A DNA stretch of 64,000 nt from the NCBI GenBank assembly GCA_016183065.1, contig JACPFF010000005.1:1-64000 (forward strand), read 5' to 3'. A model generated the notes under the pieces. The model worked only from the letters and a program-made list of their open reading frames with translations. It had not been told where the DNA came from and searched no databases. Of the stretch, positions 32,200 to 40,429 are shown one piece after another; position 1 is the stretch's first letter, and the number at the start of each line of letters is the position of its first letter. Made by a program: the position numbers and the translations under genes. This stretch comes from Deltaproteobacteria bacterium. Its GTDB lineage: Bacteria > UBA10199 > GCA-002796325 > JACPFF01.

Positions 32200-33495
32200 A
32201 TGATGGGATTGCCTCGTCTTGTCTCCAGCGTTCGCACCTCGCCCCTCTTTCGTGCAGCACCTGTGGCTGGCATGGCAACGCTGGTTGGCGGGTGTAAGGA
32301 TCCGCGAGAGCTCTACGTGATGGCAGGAATTGTCGGTAGCGTAGCTCTGTGGCAAGGCATCAGCCGCTTTCGCGCACGTGCATCGGCGCACGCCAATGCA
32401 CCACAACCGGCATATCCCCTCAGCAGCTTTCTTGGCCCCGAAGTCCCACCGGAAAAAAACTGGGCGCGCGGCGATCTTGCAAACACCATTGCCGAGCAAG
32501 CCGCACGTACGGGTATCGCTATGGTCTGTGGGTTCCTTCGAAGCGGCAAGACATCGCTTGTCCATGGCGTACGAACGACCTTGGCTAAACAAGGATACGT
32601 CGATCTAGGCTCTATCGACTTTCGAGGCGATAAAAATCCCATGCAACAATTGTGCAGAGGCATACGCAGTAGTCTCTGGCATCTGCCGCGAGAATTTCTC
32701 GAAGAGGTGCGACGCACCTTGCCGAATGATGGGGCAACCCTGCAACGACTGGACGCCTTGCTTGAAACGCTTGCATTACGCGGCGTCATTAGTTTGGCGG
32801 AGCTTGGCGCAATTGAGCGTGCAGAGACACTGACATGGCTTCGTTCAGCAGCCACAGGACTTGCACATCTCGTTGTGATCTTGGACGCGCCCTACCGGCC
32901 AGATATTGCAACAGCCTTTCACGATGTCCCGACGTATTGGACGCGCAATCTTACGCGGGCCGAAATGGGCCAATTTCTTCGCGCTATCGCTCAGCGCGAT
33001 ACCAGAGGGACGTCCCTCTGGACTTCAGCGCGCATGGATCGGATCTGGGAACTTACCGGCGGACATTTGTATCTGACCAATATCCTCCTGACCACCTTCT
33101 ACAAACGTGTACCTCCCAAGACCCAGAAGCAACGTCGCTTGGACGCCGCACTCGCAGCGGCAGCCGACGATGTGCTCACCCTCAATACCGCCGACGATCG
33201 TTGGTTGCCATTAGCCGTCGCGTGTGTCTTAAGCGGTCTCACAGTCGCACATTGCAGGCTCTTGCAACAACTCAGTCAGCAACCCGGAACGCTCGATGAC
33301 GCTCAAGTGGCAACATTATATCCGTTTCTCCAAATGGGTTGGATCGAACGCGACTCGCAGGGCCATCGTATTTGCGGTGAAATTGTCCGGCAGGTCTTCG
33401 CCCATATGGACATCGCACACTTCTCTCCCACCGAAGATTGGCTCTCCGAGCATCACCGGCAACAGTTTCCCCAAAGACCAGCTCGCCCCTCTTGA
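32200..33495 (+). CDS. AAA-like P-loop ATPase with N-terminal membrane segment
   Basis: The 431-residue protein has a Walker A motif MVCGFLRSGKTSLVHG and a Walker B-like LAHLVVILDAPY (D but no following E). A sensor/C-terminal region follows (RMDRIWELTGGHLYLTNILL), as in STAND/AAA-ATPase_14-like proteins that end in a helical winged-helix part. A hydrophobic helix (RELYVMAGIVGSVALWQGI) lies near the N-terminus. The track start is a TTG; I prefer ATG 32200, which follows GATACT plus six bases (leaderless-like spacing). Partner and substrate are unknown. The N-terminus lacks acidic residues for 35 positions or so. Confidence 0.65.
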   Translation: MMGLPRLVSSVRTSPLFRAAPVAGMATLVGGCKDPRELYVMAGIVGSVALWQGISRFRARASAHANAPQPAYPLSSFLGPEVPPEKNWARGDLANTIAEQAARTGIAMVCGFLRSGKTSLVHGVRTTLAKQGYVDLGSIDFRGDKNPMQQLCRGIRSSLWHLPREFLEEVRRTLPNDGATLQRLDALLETLALRGVISLAELGAIERAETLTWLRSAATGLAHLVVILDAPYRPDIATAFHDVPTYWTRNLTRAEMGQFLRAIAQRDTRGTSLWTSARMDRIWELTGGHLYLTNILLTTFYKRVPPKTQKQRRLDAALAAAADDVLTLNTADDRWLPLAVACVLSGLTVAHCRLLQQLSQQPGTLDDAQVATLYPFLQMGWIERDSQGHRICGEIVRQVFAHMDIAHFSPTEDWLSEHHRQQFPQRPARPS

Positions 33496-33594
33496 AGCAT
33501 ACATCCGCACATCCTTTCATTGCGTGCTGCTCGCAACTTTTTCCGCCATCGCCCGATAATAGGGATAAGGGGGGTGTACCGGACATTATAACCT

Positions 33595-35214
33595 ATGGGA
33601 AAGACTGGCTCCATACCGCCCGGCACGCACGCACGCGCAAGGCCTGTCCACGCCGAGGTCATGCCAAACACGCCCGTCGCAGGTGACGCAACCGCCGCGG
33701 CCACTGTTTTAGGCCACTCCACGGCAGAAACACCTCCCCCGCTGGGCCCTCTCGGCGCACAAACCGCGGCAAGCGCCGCCCGGTGGGGCATGACACCTGG
33801 GCCGCGCATCGCCGCCGACATGCAGCGGGCAGATGCACTATATCGCCACTATGTCACCGAAGTGCCGTGGCGGTTTCTCCCGATTCAAGACGGTCTGACG
33901 ATGTTGGATACGGCAGTCACAGAAGACACCCCGCGGGTCGATGCCAGCTACGATGGCCCGCTGGCGAGTGATGATCCGGCGGCCCTTTTCGCGATCGACA
34001 TTTCACAGTACCATCGCACGCGTGAGGCCATTGTGATCAACAAAATCCTCTCTGACTTTGACAGGGCTTCTCGTGCCAGTGAAACATACCTGACTATCGT
34101 GGCCGAAGCGGTCTTTGATCGATTGGTGCAAAGCGAATCGGGCTCGGTCGAGTGGAAATTTCTGGCGGAGATGGACCGGAGCGCCATGGCAATGGCTGAC
34201 GAGGCAGGCGTCGAGATTGCGCGTTATAGGAAAATCCTCTGCTGCATGGTCATCAAGGCCCACCTGCGGGCACTCGGGAGGATCCGCGACGTGTTCGAAC
34301 AGATGTGCGCCATACGGGAAGCGCCGTGGTTCTTTGCTCTGTTGATTGAAATCTGCCTCGGTCCACTCAAAGACGCTATCGCCCACGACGCACGCCGATG
34401 GGAGGCGTTTTGGGGGACGACGAAGACGTTTGCCGCATTTGTGGAGCTGCTCGACCGACTTCCCAATGACCTGTTGCGTCCAATCGACAAAGGCATCGTG
34501 AATCAATTACGGACCCTCTATCCCAATATCCCCTATGTGCTGCGAGGATACCGGATCTTGGAGCCCTCCTTCCTCCCGTTTCCCTTCAATGCCGCCTTGC
34601 GGCACAAGAATGATCCGGACAATTTTGGGTCCTATTGCAAGTTTCCCGTTTTTATCGTCCGTGATGCATCTGATCGCACAGCAGAGGAGAAACGACGGAC
34701 CATCCGTCATGAGGCGATTCATTCTCTCGTCGGTACGGCACGCATTGCGCACCTGCTGACCGCATTGTACATCCGAAATCACAACCTTGAGCGACTGTTT
34801 GCCGAAGGGATCACCGAGCTGCTCACGCGCCATGCGGGTGAAGTCCTCGATGCCGAGGCCACAGAGGCCCGTGCCGTCACTCCCGAGGCGCTCATCCAAC
34901 AGCGCCACTCAGACTTTGCACACACGCTCCAGGCCGTTCAGCAGATCCCCGGTGACTTTTATTCCGTGGCCGTCACGCTCGCCATTGGTCTGGCGCGCCG
35001 ACTCGGGTTTCCAAGGTTTCTGGCACTCTTCACAGCGGCGCAGTATCAGGCGGGCTATGCACTGACACCTGAAGAGATTGCCGCCCTTCAGCCCATTTTT
35101 CAACAGTTGGGCACGCGTATCGACCAGGCCGTGACGAATTCTTCGGAGGCGCCCTTCCTCCCACACGACGTGGCAGAGGAGGTGTTTACCATGTTGCAGG
35201 GGGACGGGAGCTGA
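33595..35214 (+). CDS. Unknown protein with HEAIH zinc-metallopeptidase motif
   Basis: The protein has 539 residues, with no signal peptide or membrane helix. RRTIRHEAIHSLVG at 368-380 contains HExxH (372-376), and LERLFAEGITELL with E404 provides a plausible third zinc ligand, so it may be a gluzincin. The rest is helical and unrecognised. Near residues 51-70 it has PLGAQTAASAARWGMTPGPRI, shared with the next gene (LGAQSAASAARWGATPGP), pointing to a common targeting or interaction element. It ends one base before the next gene, so the two are co-transcribed. Confidence 0.6.
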   Translation: MGKTGSIPPGTHARARPVHAEVMPNTPVAGDATAAATVLGHSTAETPPPLGPLGAQTAASAARWGMTPGPRIAADMQRADALYRHYVTEVPWRFLPIQDGLTMLDTAVTEDTPRVDASYDGPLASDDPAALFAIDISQYHRTREAIVINKILSDFDRASRASETYLTIVAEAVFDRLVQSESGSVEWKFLAEMDRSAMAMADEAGVEIARYRKILCCMVIKAHLRALGRIRDVFEQMCAIREAPWFFALLIEICLGPLKDAIAHDARRWEAFWGTTKTFAAFVELLDRLPNDLLRPIDKGIVNQLRTLYPNIPYVLRGYRILEPSFLPFPFNAALRHKNDPDNFGSYCKFPVFIVRDASDRTAEEKRRTIRHEAIHSLVGTARIAHLLTALYIRNHNLERLFAEGITELLTRHAGEVLDAEATEARAVTPEALIQQRHSDFAHTLQAVQQIPGDFYSVAVTLAIGLARRLGFPRFLALFTAAQYQAGYALTPEEIAALQPIFQQLGTRIDQAVTNSSEAPFLPHDVAEEVFTMLQGDGS

Positions 35215-35215
35215 C

Positions 35216-37414
35216 ATGCCACGGGTACGACCGCCAACGACTGTTCGCGCGGGGTTGAATTTCAGAGGCACCACGGGAAAAGCCGCTGCCGTTTCTTCTG
35301 GACCAGGGCTTCCTGCAGCAGTGGGCGACATCGCCATTGCCGCCCTCGGCGCCCAATCCGCGGCAAGTGCTGCCCGGTGGGGCGCAACGCCGGGCCCAAT
35401 GCTCGCGAGCCAACTGCGACAGGCCGGTGAGCCCGCTCATCTGGTCGCCGCTCGCGAAGTTGAGTGCCTCATGGTTGAGATTCGTCACCGCACCGGATTT
35501 GGTGATCCGGCACACCAGATCATCTTGGACTCTCCTCATCTTCCTCATCAACACCTCACCCTCTGGCATGGACTCACAGACCCTGGCGAAGCAACGTGGG
35601 CCGCATGGGTGGAACATGGGAAAAGACTCGATAACGCACTACAACAGGGACCGGAGCCTCAAGGGATCGACCCCCTCCTGGAGGCCCTGTACGAATTAGG
35701 GGTCCGCTTTGAGTATACCACACCTCTCAGCCACATCGAGATGATGAACGATGCGGAGATGCTGGCCCTAATGCAACAGATGATCCAAGACGGGCTCCCA
35801 GAACCGATGGCCCGCACCCCCGGGGCCCATGTGGCACAGGGAGCGCCTCGGCAATGGATCGCATCCGCGGCACTGACCATGTTCCGGCTGATTGTCGTTC
35901 GCGGCCGTGATGATCGGCTGTATGCATTTCCACCGCAACTCGCTCGTCTGGATGCCCTCGTCCGTCTCTTGATCCGAAAAGCCGGCCTCGAGATTGAGTC
36001 CGCGTTCGAACAGATGACGGAGCTGATCTGCGGCCATATGGAGAACGCACGCGTGAATCGCCTCGAAACAGTCCCGGAAAGCTATGTTTCAGCGTTTACC
36101 CTCACTGTACGACACGCGCTGACCGATGGAGTGATTGACGGGCGAACAATTATGAAATTACTCGAAAAACGACATGGCTTTCGGACGATTGCTGAGTGGG
36201 CCGTGAAGTTCACTACACTGCAGGGGCACGTCTATTATTACGTCGATCCGTGCCGTTTTGCCAAATCAGTTGGCACACACGTGATGACCTCCCTGAGCAG
36301 CATGCAGGACCTCGTCGCCGCACTCAAATCACCGGTGGTGGAGGCTCGATTAGCCGCAATCGCCGGTCCTTCGAGATATTATGCCGTCAGTGGATACGGG
36401 GGATATGGGAAATCATGCAGAATCTCTGGCATCGAGGTTTCGCCGATATCCGCGGACCGCAATGAGTGGATGAGGGAGTTTCGAAAGAAACACCACCAGT
36501 GTGCTATTATCGATACGAGAGAGAGAGGCCCTGATCGCCTTGCCCGTGTCAAAAGTCTCCTCATGGCTGCTGTATGGGATAACATCGATCTCACCAACAT
36601 TGGCGCACCGGAAGCGATGAGCAGGCTCGAAGCGCACATTTGGACGACCGGGCGTGGTCTAGAGTACAGCCTTGCACAATATCAAGGAGAGAACAGATCA
36701 CGAATTGGACAATATGGCCCTGCAACATTTGTCGCTGATCTGAAAAATGGAGGGCATCTTCGATCGGCCTGGCACCGTATGTTCCCTCTGAAGCCCATAC
36801 CTGCCATGGTCCGGATTGAATTCGTCGATAAGAGTCGGCGTATTGGCGCAATCAGGATTGTTGCCGGCAGTGTCCAACCGCTTGCAATGCCGGCAGGTCG
36901 GGGACAGATCACCCTACAGATCGATGAGGGGAGTCGTGCACCGACACTACTCCATCATTCTGCGAGGGTAGATACTATCGCCATCTGGGATGAAATCGAT
37001 CTCCATTCTGTCGGGCAGGCGAAAGGCATTTCTCGGCTCGCGGCCCAAATATGGGCAACACGACGCGACGTTGTTCAAGGATTGACGCAATATAAACAGC
37101 AGTACGAAACGGTCATCGGTTCCTATCTGGTGCACTCCTTTGTCGCCGATCTGCAGGAAGCGGCCCAACTCGCAACCGCCTGGGCGATGGCGTTTCCCGG
37201 CATCTCGATCCCCTCCGCCATTCGAGTACAATGGACGAATGCGCCTCTTCAGATGATCGGCAAGATTCGCTTTTCTGATGCCACAACACTCGGTTCCCCG
37301 TTGAAAAAGCATGAAGGCGAGCTCTCGGTGCAACGGACGGACGGTCGATATGTGATACCGCCATCCACGGTCAGCGGCTACGGCCGCGAAGAGATCCTTG
37401 CGGCATTGTCATAG
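35216..37414 (+). CDS. Unknown 732-aa protein with two C-terminal repeats
   Basis: No family is recognised. GGGAG precedes the ATG, which lies directly after the HEAIH gene. The N-terminus is acid-free for 37 residues, then carries LGAQSAASAARWGATPGP (44-61), as in its neighbour. The middle is helical. Residues about 444-548 and 584-686 are two copies of one domain: WDNIDLTNIGAPEAMSRLEAHIWTT...SFVADL...AW..MFP..PIPAMVRIEF against WDEIDLHSVGQAKGISRLAAQIWAT...SFVADL...AWAMAFPGISIPSAIRVQW. The repeat ends in beta strands. No enzyme motif is seen. Confidence 0.6.
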   Translation: MPRVRPPTTVRAGLNFRGTTGKAAAVSSGPGLPAAVGDIAIAALGAQSAASAARWGATPGPMLASQLRQAGEPAHLVAAREVECLMVEIRHRTGFGDPAHQIILDSPHLPHQHLTLWHGLTDPGEATWAAWVEHGKRLDNALQQGPEPQGIDPLLEALYELGVRFEYTTPLSHIEMMNDAEMLALMQQMIQDGLPEPMARTPGAHVAQGAPRQWIASAALTMFRLIVVRGRDDRLYAFPPQLARLDALVRLLIRKAGLEIESAFEQMTELICGHMENARVNRLETVPESYVSAFTLTVRHALTDGVIDGRTIMKLLEKRHGFRTIAEWAVKFTTLQGHVYYYVDPCRFAKSVGTHVMTSLSSMQDLVAALKSPVVEARLAAIAGPSRYYAVSGYGGYGKSCRISGIEVSPISADRNEWMREFRKKHHQCAIIDTRERGPDRLARVKSLLMAAVWDNIDLTNIGAPEAMSRLEAHIWTTGRGLEYSLAQYQGENRSRIGQYGPATFVADLKNGGHLRSAWHRMFPLKPIPAMVRIEFVDKSRRIGAIRIVAGSVQPLAMPAGRGQITLQIDEGSRAPTLLHHSARVDTIAIWDEIDLHSVGQAKGISRLAAQIWATRRDVVQGLTQYKQQYETVIGSYLVHSFVADLQEAAQLATAWAMAFPGISIPSAIRVQWTNAPLQMIGKIRFSDATTLGSPLKKHEGELSVQRTDGRYVIPPSTVSGYGREEILAALS

Positions 37415-37471
37415 ATTCCCACGCGTAAGCGCATGGTCCTCGGCAGCTCGCGTCGCCCGTAGGAAGCTATC

Positions 37472-37548
37472 CAGCGAGCACGGCGAGCGTGAGGGGGAGG
37501 CTCCACCGGCTTTGCCGGTGGAGGGGGCGACGTGAGCCCCTCCAATAG
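37472..37548 (+). repeat. Dispersed structured repeat, copy B
   Basis: This copy lacks the initial GTGGGGCCCCACG but keeps CCAGCGAGCACGGCGAGCGTGAGGGGG, an inner perfect hairpin CTCCACCGGC-TTT-GCCGGTGGAG (37501-37523) and the end CGTGAGCCCCTCCAATAG. It lies between two same-strand genes. Confidence 0.8.
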
Positions 37549-37614
37549 AAGAGACGCAACCTTTCCTGAATGTTGCCGATAATACGTATTGAGGGGATCA
37601 CCGAAGGAACCCAC

Positions 37615-38139
37615 ATGTTACGCAAATCACGTCGCCGGACGTTTGGACTCGCCATCATCGCGGTGGTCGTGATCCTTGGCGCGCTCTGGTATCGGACACA
37701 TCCACAAGATATTGTTTTTGCTGGTGAAAATTCAACTCGTTTGATCGATCGATATGCCGATCGGATGGCAAAATACGCCGATCCCAATTTCTATGAAGGG
37801 CATTTTCAGCAGCGCCCGCGAACCGAGGGAGAATGCGCATATTTCGGCCTCCAACGACACGGGGCGGTCACGATTGCGATGGTCTCGGCACAACATCTGG
37901 CACTGACGATCAACGACCTCCCGTTTACCCTTACGGGAAGTGATCCGTCGCAGTTTGACATGTATTACTACACTGGCGAGCTCAGCTCGATCCGCTACGA
38001 AGTCGCGATCTCGACGCAGCGACGCGCGGAAACTGGCGATGACCTGCTGGCACTCTTCCTGACTGGCGCCGGACATCACTGCACCGCGCTCTTTGATCGG
38101 ACCGCGGTGTTTGACCTTCAGTCGACAAAAATTAATTAG
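37615..38139 (+). CDS. Hypothetical single-pass membrane protein
   Basis: The 174-residue protein has an N-terminal basic stretch and one hydrophobic helix (MLRKSRRRTFGLAIIAVVVILGALWY), then a soluble part of about 145 residues predicted to face the periplasm. No family is recognised. Two cysteines (in GECAYFGL and HHCTALFD) could pair. GAAGGAA precedes the ATG, which rejects the longer track start. It follows repeat copy B. Confidence 0.6.
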   Translation: MLRKSRRRTFGLAIIAVVVILGALWYRTHPQDIVFAGENSTRLIDRYADRMAKYADPNFYEGHFQQRPRTEGECAYFGLQRHGAVTIAMVSAQHLALTINDLPFTLTGSDPSQFDMYYYTGELSSIRYEVAISTQRRAETGDDLLALFLTGAGHHCTALFDRTAVFDLQSTKIN

Positions 38140-38379
38140 TTGGAATTCCTCAATACCATTGATTTTACTTATTTTTTATACATTTTCGTCCCGACATGGA
38201 AAATTCCGCTTGCGTAAATCATCAATGCGTCGCATAGTCTGAAAAGATTACGTTTGAGGATGTGCAGTTAATGAAGTCGGAGTCCAAAAGGGTACCACTC
38301 ACGAAACATTCGGTGCGTTCCAAATGTAGGGGCTACAATATCTGTTCCCCAAATAGCAGACAGTAAAAGGAGGGTCTCA

Positions 38380-38589
38380 ATGTCGAGACAACGTGGAACC
38401 GTAAAATGGTTCAATGAAAGTAAAGGGTTCGGGTTCATCACCCCCGAGAATGGTGGCAAGGATCTCTTTGTCCACTTTTCGAATATCGTCGGTGACGGCT
38501 TCAAATCCCTCGAAGAAAACCAAAAGGTGGAATTCGAGGTCGAGGTCGGACCGAAGGGTGAGTTCGCGGCAAAAGTTGAAAAGGTCTAA
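38380..38589 (+). CDS. Cold-shock protein (CspA family)
   Basis: The 69-residue single CSD protein binds single-stranded RNA and DNA. RNP1 (KGFGFI) and RNP2 (LFVHF) are exact, in [43 protein letters not shown] precedes the ATG. About 240 bp without a gene lie upstream, enough for a promoter and the long structured leader usual for csp genes, although I cannot identify a specific cold-box. A strong hairpin terminator follows 20 nt after the stop. Confidence 0.97.
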   Translation: MSRQRGTVKWFNESKGFGFITPENGGKDLFVHFSNIVGDGFKSLEENQKVEFEVEVGPKGEFAAKVEKV

Positions 38590-38608
38590 GACCGTCAACA
38601 TTCCTTAC

Positions 38609-38648
38609 GACACACCGCCGTTCAGCACATGCTGAACGGCGGTTGTGT
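38609..38648 (+). terminator. Strong hairpin terminator of the cold-shock gene
   Basis: CACACCGCCGTTCAGC-ACAT-GCTGAACGGCGGTTGTG forms a stem of about 16 bp with a single bulge, followed by TTT. The stop codon of the convergent GIY-YIG gene (38622-38624) lies inside the stem, so the two genes share this 3' region. Confidence 0.88.
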
Positions 38649-38918
38649 TTCTGGACGAGGGCCGCAAATGCCCACACGATCGATCAAGGCCAGTTTCTCC
38701 CGCCGCGACCAGTGTTTGATTTCGACCTCTCGCTTGAGCGCCGCCGATTTGGTCTCGAAAGTCTCATGATACCGGAGGGCCGCAAAGCCGAAACCGCGCA
38801 CGAATTTGGCCCCACGACCATCACGGTGTTGGGCCATCCGCCGCTCGAGGTCGGTCGTATAGCCCACATAGAGCCGCCCGTCCGCCGCTTCGAGGATGTA
38901 GACAAAATGTGAGGCCAT
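38622..38918 (-). CDS. GIY-YIG nuclease superfamily protein (UPF0213/YhbQ-like)
   Basis: The 98-residue protein begins MASHFVYILEAADGRLYVGYTTDLERRMAQHRDG: the GIY-YIG motif appears as VYI...YVGYT, with the catalytic R in the LERR region. HxDGRGAKFVRGFGF and LKREVEIKHWSRREKLALI are typical of the small stand-alone YhbQ/UPF0213 group, thought to act on DNA. I choose the internal ATG because a good leaderless promoter ends six bases before it. The stop is inside the csp terminator stem. Confidence 0.88.
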   Translation of the reverse strand: MASHFVYILEAADGRLYVGYTTDLERRMAQHRDGRGAKFVRGFGFAALRYHETFETKSAALKREVEIKHWSRREKLALIDRVGICGPRPETQPPFSMC

Positions 38919-38952
38919 GAGGGGAGTATAGTCTCTCGCGAGGCAGACGCAA
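38919..38952 (-). promoter_or_regulatory. Predicted leaderless promoter of the GIY-YIG gene
   Basis: Reverse strand: TTGCGT (38947-38952), a 16-nt spacer, TATACT (38925-38930), six bases (CCCCTC), then ATG at 38918. No ribosome site. Confidence 0.65.
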
Positions 38953-38994
38953 TCTTTGTCTGTCGCCCGCATTTTGCACTGCAACGAATCCGTT

Positions 38995-39411
38995 TTACGC
39001 GGTGGTGTATGCCCGAAAACCCGCGATGGCAAAGTGGTGGTCAAAGGTAAAGGCGGTTTCCAATTTCCGTGCCGTCATTACGGCAAACGAGACGGCATCC
39101 GTCATCGAAAACGCTTGGTCGGCAAAGCGCTCCAGCCATTCCAATGCCGAAATTTCGATCTCTCGTGTCACCGAAAACACGTCAAGGCGGTGCGAGCCGT
39201 AGATTTCCCGCGCCACCTGCAGCCCTCCCTTGGCATTGATCCGGTACGAAAGCAGCGTAATGAGCTCGGCAACGACGAAGTTGGTGGTCAGACACGCTAC
39301 GCCACGCGTGGCAATCTCCCGCCACGTCTTCACCGCCCCTGCATGATGCGCATCCCGAGCCACATATCGGGCATAAAAGGCCCCGGTGTCGATAAACAGG
39401 CTCTGTGTCAA
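38995..39411 (-). CDS. PIN-domain toxin (VapC-like ribonuclease)
   Basis: The 138-residue protein has the four acidic PIN positions in order: FIDTGAFYARY (first D), VAELITLLSYR (E), SMTDAVSFAVM (D) and FTFDHHFAIAGF (D). VapC toxins cleave tRNA or rRNA. The start overlaps the stop of the upstream antitoxin-like gene by four bases, the normal antitoxin-first order. The pair is likely autoregulated through the palindrome in its promoter. Confidence 0.9.
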   Translation of the reverse strand: MTQSLFIDTGAFYARYVARDAHHAGAVKTWREIATRGVACLTTNFVVAELITLLSYRINAKGGLQVAREIYGSHRLDVFSVTREIEISALEWLERFADQAFSMTDAVSFAVMTARKLETAFTFDHHFAIAGFRAYTTA

Positions 39412-39650
39412 TGCGGTCCCCGCTGCAGCAAATAGTGGTCGTGATGCTGCGCCTCATCGGTCGGACCATGCTCCTGAAAGATCGTCTGACTGGCAAAAAA
39501 GGAATCCTGGCCGGTTTTACCGCGAAGGATCAGGAGGTATTTTTCCAGGACCTGACGCACCATTTCCCCGAACGAAATCCCCTTTTTGTGTGCTGCACGC
39601 TCTAAGGCTGATTTGACCGTCTCAGGCAGCATGATCGTTGTTCTGTGCAT
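39408..39650 (-). CDS. Ribbon-helix-helix antitoxin (VapB-like)
   Basis: The 80-residue protein starts MHRTTIMLPETVKSALERAAHKKGISFGEMVRQVLEKYL, a ribbon-helix-helix DNA-binding domain (strand TTIMLPE, then two helices). The remaining C-terminus (DSFFASQTIFQEHGPTDEAQHHDHYL) would wrap around the PIN toxin. It is translationally coupled to the toxin and has no Shine-Dalgarno sequence; its promoter ends seven bases before the ATG and contains a palindrome. Confidence 0.85.
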   Translation of the reverse strand: MHRTTIMLPETVKSALERAAHKKGISFGEMVRQVLEKYLLILRGKTGQDSFFASQTIFQEHGPTDEAQHHDHYLLQRGPH

Positions 39651-39685
39651 ATATATTATTATAATTATGACATAATATAATGCAA
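39651..39685 (-). promoter_or_regulatory. Leaderless promoter with operator of the VapBC-like pair
   Basis: Reverse strand: TTGCAT (39680-39685), a 16-nt spacer, TATAAT (39658-39663), seven bases, ATG at 39650. The plus-strand sequence ATTATGACATAAT (39664-39676), a perfect 6+1+6 palindrome, sits exactly in the spacer, where a bound ribbon-helix-helix dimer would block RNA polymerase. Confidence 0.75.
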
Positions 39686-39799
39686 GAGGAATCTTGTGTG
39701 GTCAGATGCAGCATCGCCTCTGGCTGATGGGGGCCCTGATGGGGATGAGGTACATACCTTGCAAAAAAAACGCGGAAAGAGGTGTCCGCATCACTCCGT

Positions 39800-40405
39800 C
39801 TATGGCCACAAGAACGAGAACCCGCCGGTAAAGGTGGTGTCGACATCAAACCGCGCGCCTTGCGGGCGCGGAGTCATGTGGGCGTAATTGTTGACATCGA
39901 TCACCACGGCATACCATGAGGCCCGTGGATAGAGTTTGACCCCGCCGCCGAGGACGCCCATCGGCTCCCATACGGCATTGAGCTGCATGCTGCCGGCCCC
40001 CACGGTCAGATAAAAATCCATTTCGACCATCCTGCGCCCAAGGCGGAGCGCGGCATCGTTGGAGATCAACACCTCGCCACTCACCATGTGAATGTCGCGC
40101 GTCGTGAGACTCTGGCCATAAGCCCCGCTGGCATCGGCTCTGTTGCGGACATAACCGTAGTGCGCGCCCAGCGCCCATGTCTCATTGACATGGTATCGGC
40201 CCCTGGCGCCGGCCGTCCACGTCTGGCCGAGATGGCGCCCCAGATAACTCCCGCCATAGGGATTCAATTCCCATTGATGACATGCCCGGTGGCGCATGGC
40301 GGGATCGAGTGCCATCGAGAGAGAAGTCGTTGCCTCGGCGCCCTGGAGTGACATCGCGAGGCACCCGATGAACGTCAACAGGAAGAGCGATGGGCCATGG
40401 CGCAT
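39800..40405 (-). CDS. Secreted, outer-membrane-barrel-like hypothetical protein
   Basis: The 201-residue precursor has a signal peptide (MRHGPSLFLLTFIGCLAMSLQGAEA). The mature part alternates short beta strands (TWTAGARGRYHVNETWALGAHYGYVRN, VLISNDAALRLGRRMVEMDFYLTVGAG, SWYAVVIDVNNY) and ends in an aromatic residue pattern (TTFTGGFSFLWP) like an outer-membrane assembly signal. A NPYGGSYLGRHLG segment near the start also occurs in family-less deltaproteobacterial barrels (from memory). No named family; probably an eight-stranded barrel. It converges with the VapBC-like pair's upstream region. Confidence 0.6.
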   Translation of the reverse strand: MRHGPSLFLLTFIGCLAMSLQGAEATTSLSMALDPAMRHRACHQWELNPYGGSYLGRHLGQTWTAGARGRYHVNETWALGAHYGYVRNRADASGAYGQSLTTRDIHMVSGEVLISNDAALRLGRRMVEMDFYLTVGAGSMQLNAVWEPMGVLGGGVKLYPRASWYAVVIDVNNYAHMTPRPQGARFDVDTTFTGGFSFLWP

Positions 40406-40429
40406 GGCCGCTCTCTATACAGAAATCCT

